From Ulota crispa (lineage: Eukaryota; Streptophyta; Bryopsida; Orthotrichales; Orthotrichaceae): a stretch of 64,000 nt of DNA. The stretch covers positions 4,714,501 to 4,778,500 of the forward strand of contig OY987246.1 in assembly GCA_963920765.1 (NCBI GenBank). The letters run 5' to 3'. The notes beneath the pieces are model-generated. The model saw only the letters and a list, made by a program, of their open reading frames with translations. It searched no databases and was not told the DNA's origin. This document shows positions 34,703-48,194 of the stretch, piece after piece (within the stretch, counting starts at the first letter, position 1; every line of letters starts with the position of its first letter). A program made the translations under genes and the position numbers.

Positions 34703-36981
34703 ATGGTGCGTTCCAAAAAGAACAAGAGTTGGTCTAAGAGAGGTGGCAGAGGTGGGTAAGCCAGCTAAGTTGGGACTGATGGAGGTGATGGAAAAGCTTC
34801 TGGCAGCACTGAAGTTGGAGGCGAGGCAATTGAAGCAGGTGTCAAAGACATGAAAATCATAGATCTTGGACCCACACACGTTCAAAAGCCTAGCCAATGT
34901 GGAGGTGGTCTTTGTGGAGAAGCCGCTCAAGAGGCTCCAAGAGGTCCCAACTCAAGGACAAATAAGGGAAGGCTAGCTACAGCAACGCACCAAGGAGTCT
35001 ATGCAAGAGTGGGGGCCTTCTTTATCTCACCTAGATATGCATGAGGTGGTTAGGAGGATGATACCAAAGAGTGCAAAGTCCTACAACGACTTAGCCCTTG
35101 GCAAGGGGGTGGTATTGATTGAAGCCACTGACTCTACTAGGTATGAGCACCCATAACCATCACTTTGGAAATCTAGGAAAATATGTGGAAATGAATAGAT
35201 GTAATTACAAGGATGTACAACATGTGAACATGAAACCTTAGTGTTGGTTATGGGTGCAATGGTAGTTTGCTCTTTAAAAATTCACAACTTATTCTCTCAA
35301 TATTCAAATAATACATTCAAAAGTGCAAACTTATTATTTTTTTGTTGCTAATAGGATCCTATAATTTGCTAGATGTTTGTCAATAGTCAATTTTGAACAC
35401 AACCTGCAACTCAATAACTAGACAACATCAATATTGAAAATGAGGTGCAAAGACAACACAACTCCAACAAAGCTCTTTATTACTGTAGTACTAAATTTAT
35501 GAGACTACATCAATACTTTGTTCAAATTCATTGTACCAAGTAAACTCAGTTACAATACCTTGTTAGAAAATGTAGGGACATTGTCTTGTAAACTGCAAAG
35601 TTCATTCATGTAATCCTCACGAACAATATTTGGTCTATTGGCCAAAACCTGTTCAATAAAACCAGATAGCATTAATATCAGCACCTGTTGTCTAAAAGCA
35701 AGGCAGAGGATTTGATGCCGTTAAAAACTTGCTCTCATCTCTTGTACTAGTTCCTTCACCCACAGACCATAGTAACTCAATTACTCATACTATTGGTCGG
35801 CCTACAATTAGCAAGTGGCATAAGCATGACTGTTCTAAAATGCTTACGACTACTCATCTTTCAGAGAACCAAGGCCATAACAGTGCTCTACAACCTCCTA
35901 CCTTTTGTAATTACACAGAATCTCAACACATAGTAAGAAAAAGATACTGAAAAAACAAAGTTTTGACTCCTATAACCATAAATGTCACTAAACCTCTAAA
36001 CTGGTTTCTTAGAAGTCCAAGTCCTTCATATTTTAAAGTACTTAGGAATAGCGTAAACAGTACTTTCTACCTCAAAGCATCATCCCATATGAAAAGATAA
36101 CCAGACAAACACATAAACGAAGTTTGATCACATTACAAGTTGCTAAAAGAGATTACTAGTTGTGTACCTAACCTAACAAACGGTGTGAAAACCAAAATTT
36201 CCATGCCCTCTAGTAAATTGGATCCTATAATTGCTAGATGTTTATTAATAGTCATCACGTTCAAAACCCTTAGACTAACTCTTATGGGTATTCCTACTTT
36301 AAGGGCTTGGTATGGCAACTCCGGATAGAGAAGGCGACATGTTTACAAAAGGAGGTTTTGCTTTTTGAAGTGATGGCACTCCTCAACAAGTGTCAGGAGG
36401 ACAATTGTCAAGTTCTCAATCAGGCATGTAAGGAAATTGAGGAGAGCTTCCGTTGGGAATAGGAGCGCACAAATGCAGAGTTAGTGGCCACCAAATAGGA
36501 GGTTGTGGATTTGAAGAGGCAGGTTGCAAAGTTGGAGGGGCACTATACAAACTGCAAGAGTCATCTTTACTCCATGAGCGCTCTTTTGAAGAAGGGTGTA
36601 GAGCTCTCCAACAAGGTTAAGTTGCAAGTGGCGCTTACTTTGGCACAAAGTGCCATAGAGGTTGATTTGAGGAGGACAAAGGGACCTAAAACTTGGTCTA
36701 ACTACATCAAGGAAGTTGCAATTGACGATTGGCAGCAAATTGGAGTTGACAAAGAGTTGGTGAAGCGGTTGTTGGCAGATGGAGCTTATGCCTTCAACGG
36801 TTCCATCTATGAGATCCGCATAGAGGAGGTGGTGGAAAGCATTGCTTGGATGCCACCAAGGTCACTGCGTACAGCTTGGGAATATATATATTTCATGGCA
36901 TTTGGTATGCATTTCAATGACGAGCTCTTCCGGGAGGAGCTTGACTATGTGAAGGAGCAGACTAGAGTTCTAGGGATTTGA
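34703..36981 (+). pseudogene. broken copy of an unrecognised coiled-coil protein family, copy 1
   Basis: The stretch begins with MVRSKKNKSWSKRGG, later gives KSYNDLALGKGVVLIEATDS (near 35083), and after an inserted element (35138-36302) continues with a long open tail at 36505-36981. The tail is alpha-helical in character: DLKRQVAKLEGHY heptads, then KTWSNYIKEVAIDDW and ELVKRLLADGAYAFNG, ending ELDYVKEQTRVLGI. I do not know this family. A second copy of the same blocks lies at 37321-38167, so the family exists outside this copy. The reading frame is interrupted and it is split by the insertion, so it is probably not functional. It could derive from a host gene or from a transposon gene. Confidence 0.6.
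35138..36302. mobile_element. MITE, TAAGGTAGC-related, split by further DNA
   Basis: The left part (35138-35395) and right part (36215-36302) match the family at 18054-18370 and 53290-53643: AGCACCCATAACCATCAC, AATAGATGTAATTACAAGG, and at the right GTTCAAAACCCTTAG...TTCCTACTTTAAG. About 800 bp of unrelated sequence lies between them. The whole interrupts the coiled-coil gene copy. Confidence 0.7.
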
Positions 36982-37320
36982 ACAGAATTGGTGCTTGCGG
37001 TATCACCTTAGTTTCTTCAAGTACCAAGTTGTTGGTGTTATCTGAATTAATTTCATATTCATCAAAAGTAAAATGTTTCAAATGGATTTTCTTAGCTTAG
37101 GCCATTTTAGGAAGTTACTACATCTTACAAAGATTTAATCAGGATATTTTTGACCTTTTGGATCATGTCTTGAGTTTTCTTAGAAGTTTTTTTGGTCCTT
37201 TAGTGTAGTGTTTCAACTTATGATGAACTTGAATAGAGAAATTTATGTTGTTTGTGGTGGGTTGCATAGCTAGAGAAGTTCAGAATGAGAAGTCCACACG
37301 TTCAAAATTGTTGTCCTTAC

Positions 37321-38167
37321 AGCGTAGAGCTGCCATACAACGTCATTCTTCTAATCAGTCACTTCCACTAGAACAACGCCTTTGTCAAGGGCTAGGTCAT
37401 TATAAGACTTTGTAGTAGTTGGCACTACGCTTCCAACCACCTCACTCACATCAACGTCAGGAAAGAGGGACCCCATTCCTTTAGAGAATCCTTTTTGCAT
37501 TGCTGCAACCAACTCTTGCAAATTTGTCCATGCATTGGTACATCTTGACACCTCTTGAGCGGCTCCTAAACATACACAATCTCAACGTAATCAAGCATTC
37601 AAAGAGAATATTAGAGAGTTTGATGAAGAGTTTTGTTGAAATCTTGAGCAAACCAAAGCAAAATCAATGGCAATGTAAGTGTAGATCATGGAGTTGAAGC
37701 GAGAGGTTGTGGAGCTAAAGTATAGCTATGGTGATTGCACGACTCATCTTCATTCATTGAGTGCGTTTTGGAAGAAAATGTGAAGCTTTTCAACAAAAGA
37801 AAGAAGCATATGGCGCTCACTTTGGCGCGAAGTGCAATGGAGACTGCTATGGATGAGGATGAAAGGACCTACACAAAGTTGGTATGACTACTTGGACAAA
37901 GTTACAGTTGATTATTGACGTCATGTAGGAGTTGAGAGAGGTTTAGTGAAGAGGTTACTTGCAGATGAAGCGTATACATTTAACTACTCCATTTGTGAGA
38001 TTCATGCAAAGGAAATGGTTGGTAGTATTGCATGCATGCCACTTGGTTCTTTGTGGACAATTTCGGAAGACATATTTTACTTAGCCTTTGAGAAACATGT
38101 AAGTGACAAGGTCTTCCAAGAGGAGCTTGATTATGCTGCAAAGCAAACTAGAATTATACAAGTTTAG
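37321..38167. pseudogene. broken copy of the same coiled-coil family, copy 2 (rearranged)
   Basis: The N-terminal block KSYNDLALDKGVVLVEVTD with upstream GSLFPDVDVSEVVGSVVP is on the minus strand (37351-37551). The C-terminal block, with RGLVKRLLADEAYTFN and FQEELDYAAKQTRI, is on the plus strand (about 37600-38167). The two halves therefore face opposite ways, so an inversion accompanied or followed the duplication. The coding is also interrupted. Confidence 0.6.
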
Positions 38168-39274
38168 TGGGTTTTATTGGGTTTTAAATACCATTTTCTT
38201 GTTTGAACACAACCATGTTTTGAATATCAACTAATGGTTGGTGGATAATTAGAAAATTCACTCACAATATGCGACTTGTCAAGTATAACTTGCCACTACT
38301 TGTCTGTATTTTGCATTTTGATTGCTTTCAAATGGAATGTTTGTATATATATGTAGAGGTAAAAATAGACTTTGAGTATTAGTTAGTGAAGTGTAATGGA
38401 CCCTCTAAATTTGTGGTGACAATTTTGCTAGGGTTTTGATTTTCTTCATAGCAATGATATTTTGATGATAGTAACATTGTTATCTTGATTCATCTTGTTG
38501 TCTATTTCATCTTAGTGTTCTCCAGAAAGCACACGTTTTGTAGATTTATGCATATTATGAGCGGGCTTCTGTTTTCTATTGGGTAAATGGAAGAACAAAA
38601 GCTTAATTGTGATAAACTAAATTCATAGAAATCTTGACAAATGAAAAAAAAAATTTTGCAAGCTTTTTATGTTTTAAAATTATAGAATCAAAAAAAGAAT
38701 AGTGTTTTATCTCTTGGGTAAATCATTTAGCTCATTTTAGAATTGATGTGGGGCATAATATATCAAGGGTTTTATTCATTTGAGATATAAAAAGATAACA
38801 AACTTAAAAATAAAAAAGAGAACATTCAAAGTGCTAGATCTAATATAAATAATATAGGTATACTACAAATCTAAAACATTGGTTTTTTTTTACAATTAAT
38901 GTAGAGGCATAAGATTTGGAAGTATCCTATGCACAAGACTGTATCTAGTATAGATCTATACAAGCATTTGGGTATTCAAGGGGGCCAAGCTATATTGGAT
39001 GAAATGTCAAAGCAGAGGTGACTTAATAAAAATAATAAAAAGCAAAAAAAACTCAAAATTTAAAACCAACCAAAGTATTGTAGCCTATATCATAGCAAGA
39101 AAAAAGAGTGATGAAATTAGATATAAATTAAGTCCAAAAGAAATATCTAACAAAAAAAAATAGGGAGTGAAATAAATATAATTTTTTCGCATAAACAAAG
39201 GTGCCCTAACTTGGGTTCAAACAAAAAAAATAAGATGTACAAAAAATGCAAAATATAACTCCAATCAAATTGTC
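38168..39274. other. AT-rich spacer, no feature seen
   Basis: No open frame, repeat pair or gene signal is visible apart from homopolymer A and T runs. Confidence 0.4.
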
Positions 39275-40341
39275 TTAATTCCTAAAGGACCAAGCCACTT
39301 TTTCTCCCATACTCACTAAAAACTACCACTTCTAGGGGATGAGTAAGAAAGTAGTCTTTTTTATTTTGTTGGAAATCCAAGCATAGGATCTTGCCTTAGA
39401 CTAGAAGAGGTACTTGTGGGAAAAAAATCACGTCATTCTAGATGGATTGGAGGGAGATATTTACACTTGAAATGAGAAAAATAAGTTTTTTTCCTACAAT
39501 CCGTAAATTTTAGAAGCTTTTGACCACCTTTACATGAATTTTTTTTGCTCTACCCAAAGTTGAGCTTTTATTTTTCCATGGGACTTTCACTATTTTTGTC
39601 ATTATGTACAATTTAACATATTACAAAAAAACAAACATGCACTTCTTGTACCATAATGAAATTTCAATGATTGCCTCCAAGAATTTCATATAACTTTGAG
39701 CTATAGTTATGCCTACATTTGTTATATGTAAGTTTAAGGTGGAGTACAAAATGGTCCCTTAGTTTTTCCCAGTTTACCTAATATGGTATTATAGTATGTA
39801 TAAAAAAATAGGGAATGAGTCAAAACACTAAATTGTTAAGAATTTAAATATTAAAATGAAAAATGCAAATTCCAATAGTTATAATGTTGGGATAAGCAAT
39901 GTACTTCGTTTGGTTTTGTTTTTTTTTTTAAATATTGAAAATTGAATAAAATAAAGGACTTCAAATTTTATTTTAGAATAGAGAATCCATAACTATCCGC
40001 AAACAAAAACTTTTCATAACTTTCATCTCATTGATTGAAATTGAATGATTCAAAGCTACCCACGTATAAAAGAATCTAAAGAACCAGTTCCAATTTTTTA
40101 TTTTTAAAAAAATACAAATTTTAAAGAAGTTTATTGGGCAGCCCTCCCAGATTTTCATTGGTTCTTACATAACCTCTTCATCAAATGTTTGACTTAAGAA
40201 AAAATTAGTTATCCACGTTGATATATGAATTTTCCACCTTCAATAAAAGTTTCAAAAAATTACAAAAAATAGCTTATCCAAAGGTACATGCCTAAAGTAC
40301 CACTTGTGCCCTAAGAAGACAGTTGATCCTTTAGGGGTTAA
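39275..40341. mobile_element. long TTAA-type element, copy 2
   Basis: This 1067-bp element has left end TTAATTCCTAAAGGACCAAG and right end GATCCTTTAGGGGTTAA, with TTAA outside on both sides. Its interior aligns with 13749-14689 but holds an extra segment around 39600-39790. No protein is encoded. Confidence 0.85.
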
Positions 40342-41775
40342 CAAAAATAATAAGATGCAAAAAAGAAAATTAATTTTCCTACAATACTAAATTCCAATCA
40401 TCAAATATTCACTTGTCTTTTTTGTACCTCTTATCCAAAAACTTTTGTCGTGGCTTTGCTTAACAGTTTTTTTTTTTTTTCCATATAAAGAAAATAACTT
40501 GGGAAAATTTTGAATCCCCTAAGCCATATAAGTGATTATAAAGTGCCCTAATTTAGGTCATTTTGCCAATTTTATATAATTATAGTGGTCCTTTTATTTT
40601 TGTTTGGGAGGTAAATAGCTCTCTAAAAAAATACCATCTTGCCGCACAAGGGTACCCAATATACAAAGAATGATCCACTTGAGTGTCTTTTGTGTTAGAA
40701 TCGTTCCAACCACAGGCAGGAATAGAGTGTCTCAAGATATTCGAAGCATTTTAGTATTCTCTTTCTCCTGTTATCTCTTTTGATTGAATTGGTCTTCTGA
40801 AATGTACAATTCACAAAGATGATTCAGCTTTTCCAATTGAATGTGAGCTAGTAAATTCGATGTAGCATGGGAAGGAATGAAGAAGAACATACAATTTCTG
40901 ATGCAGAGGCTTTTGGAAGCGAGGTTCAATGCTATGTGGTGGAGCGTTCAGATTAGTTGCTTTATATTATTTAGATGTAACTTATGTCCAGAATTTAGGC
41001 TCTTATTTAGCTTCTAAAACCTTCTCTAGGCTTAAGTCTAGACTCATATATGTGTTTCATTTTGCAGTGAAAGGTACTTGAAATGGCTCTTTGCTGTGTG
41101 TCATGCGCATGTGGAATTGTTGCTCCACTCAATTACAAATGGATGGATATGTATGACAATGCAGTCTTTATATTTGTGATTCAATCTTCTCTAGCTAGTG
41201 GTGGTTGGCTAAGTGTTTTAAATGGGTTCTTACATTTTTAGCAAAGTCTACTGTTTGTAATTGATATGGAGAAATTTATTTTACTAACTTTGGTCATGAT
41301 TGGCTTGACACTAAAATCTCTATAGAAGGAATTTTGACACTTTTGAAGAAAATTGTTGGAAGGATCGATGTGTGTATGGATGATTCTTACATATCCATGT
41401 AATCAAATCTCAAAAATTCATCACCAATGTTTTTGATTCAGTTATTAAGAAAAACCATAAATTTAATCTAAAATAATTCATCAAAAATAGGGTTTTGATT
41501 TTTGAAAATCAAAATTTGATATGCTTGATTGGGATTGTGTAAGAGTTATAGATTAGTGATACAAAATGCAAAAATGCCAATTGTATTCTATAAAATGCTA
41601 AGTTCTTGGAATGGTAGAATTAAGTGGGTGTAAAGGTATGCAAGTGCGTTGTATATACCAATTGTACATAACAATTGTATATATTGATTGTACATACCGA
41701 TTGTAGTTCAAGAAAAGGTTGCTTTCTGTAGAAGCCAATCTCTTTCTTTTTATAGACGGCAGTAACAAGGGGGTC
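40342..41775. other. spacer with weakly gene-like patch
   Basis: Positions 40690-41240 have a more balanced composition and a TTGCAG word, so they may be a relic of a transcribed unit. No protein of more than about 30 residues is readable. Confidence 0.3.
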
Positions 41776-42186
41776 TTAACCCTTTAACAACCGTGGTCAA
41801 TTCTGGGGTGGGCAATCCTTAGTATGGCCATTTGGGGGAATTTTAGGGTTATTGAATACAGATGTCTACCACAATTTTGACTGTACAAATGGAAGTGTCT
41901 TGCACGGTTTAGTGTTATGCATCATGAAATATGCTCATTCTTTAGTTGTTATGGCCATCCTTTTGCATTTATTGATATATTTTCAGCCGGTACTCTTTTA
42001 GTTTTTTCAACCCTCTAGCCACATGCCACCTCAGATTGGCCTGGTTATTTTCCTAAACTCTTCACTTTCCAATTCCCCAAACCAGTCCCCTTTGCTACGT
42101 CATCAAATTCCTTAACATGCTCTCTCTACAAACTGAAAAGAGTCAAAATTGACCAGGAACTGGTCGACCAGTCGTTAAAGGGTTAA
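41776..42186. mobile_element. TTAA-flanked MITE
   Basis: The 411-bp element runs from TTAACCCTTTAACAACCG to CAGTCGTTAAAGGGTTAA. A further left end of the group (TTAACCCTTAAATGCC) begins in its right flank at 42183 without a visible partner. Confidence 0.8.
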
Positions 42187-44189
42187 CCCTTAAATGCCTA
42201 AGGCACCACATTTTGGTGCCGACAATATTTTGAAGTTCAATAAAACCTAACTAAATTGCTATTTTTAGTATTTTTTATTTTAGAACTATTATGTTTGAAG
42301 TCTACTTTTAGCATCAAAAACCCAATTTTTGAAAATTATTGATTGTGAATTTTCAATTCAAGATTCTATGCAAGGATGTCCATTGCAATCTTGATTTTTT
42401 TAGTCTTGGGAGCTCATGAAAATGAGCCTCAAATACACTAGACCTTGGAGAAAAATTCACACTAGAAATTCATTTTAAAAATTTGTAAAAGAGATTTTGA
42501 AAAGCTGTAAATAAATTGGAGTTATGTATGTTATGTCCTTTAACCTCATATTTTTTTGGTGGCCAACATTTTAGATTTGACATGTGAAAAGAGGATTGAA
42601 AGACTTCAAGTCATTTTTGCAATTTTCACACCCTCTTGATCAATCATTATAATCTTTCAATCCATAAATGGTATTGTTGTGTTTTCTTTTCCTATGTGAT
42701 ATCTAACATATACTTCTTACTAAATAACATTGGGGCTTGGTATGAATAACATCCATATGTCTATGTTTGCGTATATCATAAAAATGTTACAAGTAAGCAT
42801 TGCTAAGCATTTCCATTGAGGTAAAAACCATTTATACAAGAATTAAGGAAACCTTGGATGTCCAACATGCACAAATTGACTAACTTCTCAAACTTATTGC
42901 ATAATTATATTACATGTGAAGTAGTATTGAAGTTATGGAGCTCATAATTTTCAAACATATTCAATAGAACTTTTTTAGACATCAATGCAATTGTCAAAGA
43001 GAATTGTTGTGCAATACTCTATCTAATAAAAAAGAATATGAAAGGAATACATGCAAACTATGGTGTAAGCAAGAAATTGGTTGCATTAATAAAGTCAAAA
43101 GACCTAAGAAATGGTCAAACAATTGTTTGCAATGGACAGATGTGATGTTCCTCCTTTTTTGCATTTTTAAAATTGGAATATCAATATCATTTAATAAGAT
43201 CCTAGTCATACTACTTGTTTATTAATTTTGTATGGAGTTTTGGTTCAAAAGGCAACCTATCAATGTCAAATATTTTGGCGCTTTTGGACATTGGTTCTTT
43301 AAATTCAATTTTTATGTCCAAAACACTTTTGTTGAATTTGTTGTTGATAAACCAATAAAATGAAGCTTATTAAGCCTAATGCAAATAACTTTCTATTTTT
43401 CTTATACCACATATGCTTCAAAGATAAACTACTAGTATGCTTTTCTATGTAATTACTATGGGCTACGCTGCTATCCATTACATCATATTTTTGTCATGGT
43501 GTAAATCTTCACTTGTAAAAAAAATTGAACTCCATGAAATAATAAGTCATACATAACTAAACTCAAACCCATTTTTATTTCTCTTGAGTTAAAAATAAGA
43601 TATTTCATTGATTCTTCTCTAATAAAATTGGAAAAAGCTTAGGTCTTTGCTTGCACACCTAAAGTATTGTTTAAGTTGGAAGTGACATCTAATTGTAATA
43701 ATTGGAGAAACAAACTACTACATCCTAGCAAACTATGAGATCTCTAGTCTATACCCTTTTCCACTTTATTTGCACTATTGATGATTGCAAGTTTACTTTG
43801 TTCATAAGAGTTTGTTGAATACCATAATTGTCCAAGTGTTGAAAGGTCTTTTACCAAAGAGAAGGATCCAAGATGGTAGAAGATTCTATGTCAATGAAAT
43901 ATACAATTTGGTTCTTTAATGGATTTCCAATTAGATCAAGGTATTCACAACTACATAATTATGTTGAGCAAAGTACATTTCATCCTGTCATAGAATTTAT
44001 CATACCAAAAAGATACCTTTTAGCATTTCTCTTTTAAATATTCTCTACTAACCTCTCTATCTTTATAATCATTATAATGACTCCAAATAAGCTTCATTTT
44101 TCTTATTTGAATGGGATAGTATTCCAACTGGTTCAAGAATGTTGCACATTTTGAAGGCACTTACAGATCATTTTCTATGGTTCTAAGTC
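42187..44189. other. AT-rich spacer
   Basis: No genes, paired repeats or RNA genes are recognisable. The two mirrored 71-73 codon frames at 42994-43225 lie on opposite strands and have no coding character. Confidence 0.4.
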
Positions 44190-44820
44190 TGTCATTGGCA
44201 TGATTCTCCAGTTAGGCAAAGACGCTCCAAAATTGCTGAGAGAAGCGTCTGAAGAAACTGACGGCCATCAAAAGCAGCCAAAACAAATTTCGAATTTCAG
44301 GCACTACCTAGTCCATACATATCAAAACAATTTGCATTTACCTACTTATACAGAAACAGTTTCCCAGCCAGTATTCCAGCCTTGTGTGGCCCTGCCTTCA
44401 GTCAAGGCACCCGTTTCGCAAATTCAGATAAACTGAACATATTGATCTCATTGTAATTGTAGCTCAGAGCAGACCTGATTGGAAATAGTCAACTCTGTAA
44501 GAATCCTAATAACATCTAAGATTCGACAAATGATCTACAGGTACATCTGAATGACACTCTACACCTTAAGATGAACAGCAAAATAGCTAAATTATCTCAC
44601 TACAAAAATGACTCCCAATAGTACTACTTCCTCCCAGAAGTTGGAAGGAAGCCAAGTTCTTTTACAAAGCCTCAAGCATGTTGAATAGAATGTACTCTCC
44701 TCAATATATCAGCTAACCTCGATATAAAGAACGTTGAAAACAATCCAAGATCTAACTAAGCATCTCACTGGAATGTAATTGTACAAAAAATAGGAGAAGC
44801 GAACCCAGATGATTGCTAAA
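44190..44820 (-). other. probable 3' untranslated region of eIF2B beta
   Basis: The composition is gene-like and directly follows the eIF2B beta stop in gene direction. A 78-codon open frame on the opposite strand (44200-44436) has no recognisable relatives. Confidence 0.4.
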
Positions 44821-47800
44821 TCATTGCAAAACATAATCCTCTGGACTGTAATATTCAGCAATAAGCCTGTAGACATACGATGGATTATGACCACCCCTGC
44901 AAAAAAGCAACCGAACGGTTTATCGTATCAGAAAAACGTGCCGAACAACAATAAAAAAAGCAGCAACCAAGTTGGACTGGAACAGCAAATAAACTTCCGA
45001 CTATAAGAAGCTTCAGGAAAAAAACTTACGTATCTGTAATGAAAAGGCTCACAAGCTCTGGTGGAATGTAGTCAAAGGTTGGATTCACAACATAGGTGCT
45101 GGGACCACCAGTGCTAACATCAAGACAATCAGATAGCTCCCCAAAATCCACAATCTCGGCTGGTGATTTCATATCATTAAGTAGCGTGTACGGGTTGTGA
45201 GGATACTGCGGACACAACTGCAGGGTGGAAACAAATTCCCTATTAATATTCTTGAACATGAATATCTCCAGTATTTGATTCAACAACTTACGTTAGTAAC
45301 CTAAAAGGACGTCAGCAGAATTCAGAATATTTCAACAATCATTTCCGTGCACAGCATCTGAAGCATACAAACTCATGTACACTATTACAATTGACATACC
45401 TTGTGAACACCAGCAAGTACAACAAAGGGAACTGCATGCCTGCGAGCTGCTAGAGCAACCATATGCATGCCAACTGGAGCCAACACTCCTCCATTTGCCA
45501 TGACAGCATGAGCTCCTACTATAACCTGGTTATGATTGTGAAGAGAAAACAAGACAAAAAATCACAAGAAGGATTTTAGAAGACAAGGCCACATAGAAAG
45601 TATAGAAAAAACCTAGCATGAAACCAAACTCACTCATCTTATGTAGTCGCGTGCCAGGAATAATAAGAAAACTTGATCTTAGTATCTGCACTACATGCCA
45701 AGTTTTTCTACACGTTTACTACGGACTACAATTTTAAATAGTACATCTTCAAGTGCACAACTAGCTCCGTCGCTCGCCAGGAAACAACAATTTCCATCGT
45801 ATTTACCACTACTTTACTTGACATCGTCTCGGAAAAAGACCCAGCTAATAGTAATGATTCATCTTCATTTAGGAACTTTTGAAATAGTAAAATTGGCTGA
45901 ATCGCCACACTCTATTTTCCTGATTACAATACTCAATACAAGTGTCCAGATGATGTACATTTGCGGAAGTACATTTGCGGAAACGTACCATGTTCGCACG
46001 CGATATCATAGCAAAGACAGCTGAGTCTGTGATAACAGTTGTTTGTAGCCCTTTCTCAGCAAGTTCCTTCGCAAGAATATGTCCTTGATACCTGGCCATA
46101 CAATCAAAGCAATTAAGGCATGAAATGAGAAGCCATGTCTATAATTTGAATAGTCAAACTTTGTACTTGGAACATCTAAATATGAATCAGCTTGAGCCGG
46201 TACGTGAAACACAAGTATATTTTCTTGGAAGGCAAAGACCAGAAAAACATCATTAGAAGAGACGTACTTTGGAGCACCCTCCGCAATCACAACTTGGAAA
46301 GACCTCTTCTTTTTCGCCTCCAGGAGAAATTTAAGTAGTGAGCGTGACCGCCCAAGTGTCAAAATCACTTCACTGTCCACAGGACCCAGGATAGCAGGAA
46401 ATTCTCATGAGCCAAAAGTTAAGTAGACCGAATAGAAAAAAAAGGTAATCCATATTCAGAGTAGACATACCATGTTTAGATAAGACAATTACGAAAACTT
46501 CTAGCTTAGAGAAACTGCAGATACGATATGCGCTTGCATACAACAAGTAGCAAAAACAGTGCAACGGTCAAAGCACTCCCCACAGGTATGTTCCGACATA
46601 CTTTTGATGAATATGCTCAATTGCCTGCTCTGCAACCTGAGAGTGATAATTATCTATGTCTTGAAGCAACTCAGTAATGCCTTCAATCACATTGTGCTTC
46701 AACTTCCAGCTTGGAGAATTCCTGTCTCCAGCTATGCAACCCACCACAAACAACCTAAATTTCTCTGTCCAAGTTCATCATAAGTTGATACACTACACCA
46801 AAGGACCACGAAAACTTCTGAGAAAAAACTCAAGACATGATCCAGAAGTTCAAAAATATCCTGATTAAATCCTTATTAGATGTAGTAACATTCTAAACGG
46901 CCCTAAGCTAAGAAAATCCATCTCAGACAGTTTACCTTCTATTAATACAAAATTAATATAGATCGCTTGATACTTAAAGAAACTAAGGTGGTACCGCAAG
47001 CTCAGGATTTGACTACAACTTTGTACGTTCAATGCACAGAATGCAAATCAGACTGTTTGCAAGAATCTCATCATTGCGGCGGTTTACTCTTCTACAGACA
47101 AATTCACTTCTTTGAGGGAGATCAGAGGACATGAATCAGAAAGGAAGAAACAAGACGAGCAATACCTAAAGATATCGACATCTCAGAAGAGCCTCCAGGA
47201 CGAAGAATATAATGTCACGTGCCAATTAGCTGACAAAAAGCATTAGCATAAATGTGGGAATGGAGCAATACTCACATCGACTTTTCATCTCCGAGTCTGT
47301 CACAGACGCTGCTGGCACTTCAGGCGTTATAACAGGTTCAGGTATAGACTCTAATAGGTTGTGCAACGACGGTGCTCGCAAGGCACTTCGATTAGCAGCA
47401 GCAACAGCTGAGGCAGAATACGTAGATTTAGTGTCACTTTCTTCGTCGTCATCACTTTCAACACCAACTCCTGGAACCGCCGGTGATGTCAACGACAGGT
47501 CTTCCTCCCTGATAATGTGAAGAACTCTTCTCACAATGTTTCCAACTGCTAACTCTGCAATCCGTTGAAAGATAAAACAAATCAACAAATACAGTCACTC
47601 AAAACAAGCGTATTGCTTTTGCAAGAATTCAGTCCAATTTCACATACTAAACCGGAAAGATAAGCTCCAAATCTTCTACTCTACAAGCAAACCCTAGCTA
47701 CGCAATTAAGGCAGTGGACTAACCAATAGGATTCGCTGCAATCATTCGAAGCCCTGTCATTTTCACAACATCAATAAGATGAGCTGCTTGATCAACATTT

Positions 47801-48194
47801 CGCAACCGTTGGTTTGATACAACTTGCCGAAGAAGCTCAGCAGTCTGTTTCGCAGTGTTCAGAGAGCCTTCCACCTGTCTGAGCACACAGCACTTCCACC
47901 TAGTCACTTACGGAACAGAAATTTCACCATAACAAGATGAATCTCAAAACTCCAAAACGGTAAATTAGGCGGAGAAAACAAGAACAGAAATCGAAAGAAT
48001 TCTAATTTATTCGTTACTTGAGGAATTGTAAGGATACCTTATGCAAATATATTTTATTAAACTTAACGCTTATGCGACGGAAACACAATTGCAATAGCCA
48101 ATAACAAGCGGAAGGCAGGTTAGAAAGACCTGCGATTCAATTTGGTGACGAAATCGTCGACTGCTGTTTGAACGTCCGGCATTGCAGCTACCAT
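44821..48194 (-). CDS. translation initiation factor eIF2B subunit beta
   Basis: Nine exons with consistent phases: 48194-48130, 47878-47724, 47554-47276, 46731-46602, 46372-46268, 46091-45989, 45525-45400, 45217-45030 and 44896-44821. They give 408 aa, or 404 aa if translation starts at the second Met (MPDVQTAVDDF), which matches the plant family. eIF2B exchanges GDP for GTP on eIF2; beta is a regulatory subunit of the alpha/beta/delta core, which shares the ribose-1,5-bisphosphate isomerase-like fold. Diagnostic stretches are GNIVRRVLHIIREED, EVILTLGRSRSLLKFL, APKYQGHILAKELAEKGL, TTVITDSAVFAMISRANM, VIVGAHAVMANGGVLAPVG and GGHNPSYVYRLIAEYYSPED. A serine/acidic linker (ESDDDEESDTK) fills the usual variable region. 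The exon 1 donor GTCTTT is weak but is the only one that keeps the KLNRRQVEG reading. The length matches the family, so it looks intact. Confidence 0.96.

Noticed and set aside
44200-44436. 78-codon plus-strand frame with fairly gene-like wording
   Set aside because: It has no recognised homologue and lies where the 3' untranslated region of the minus-strand eIF2B beta gene is expected.
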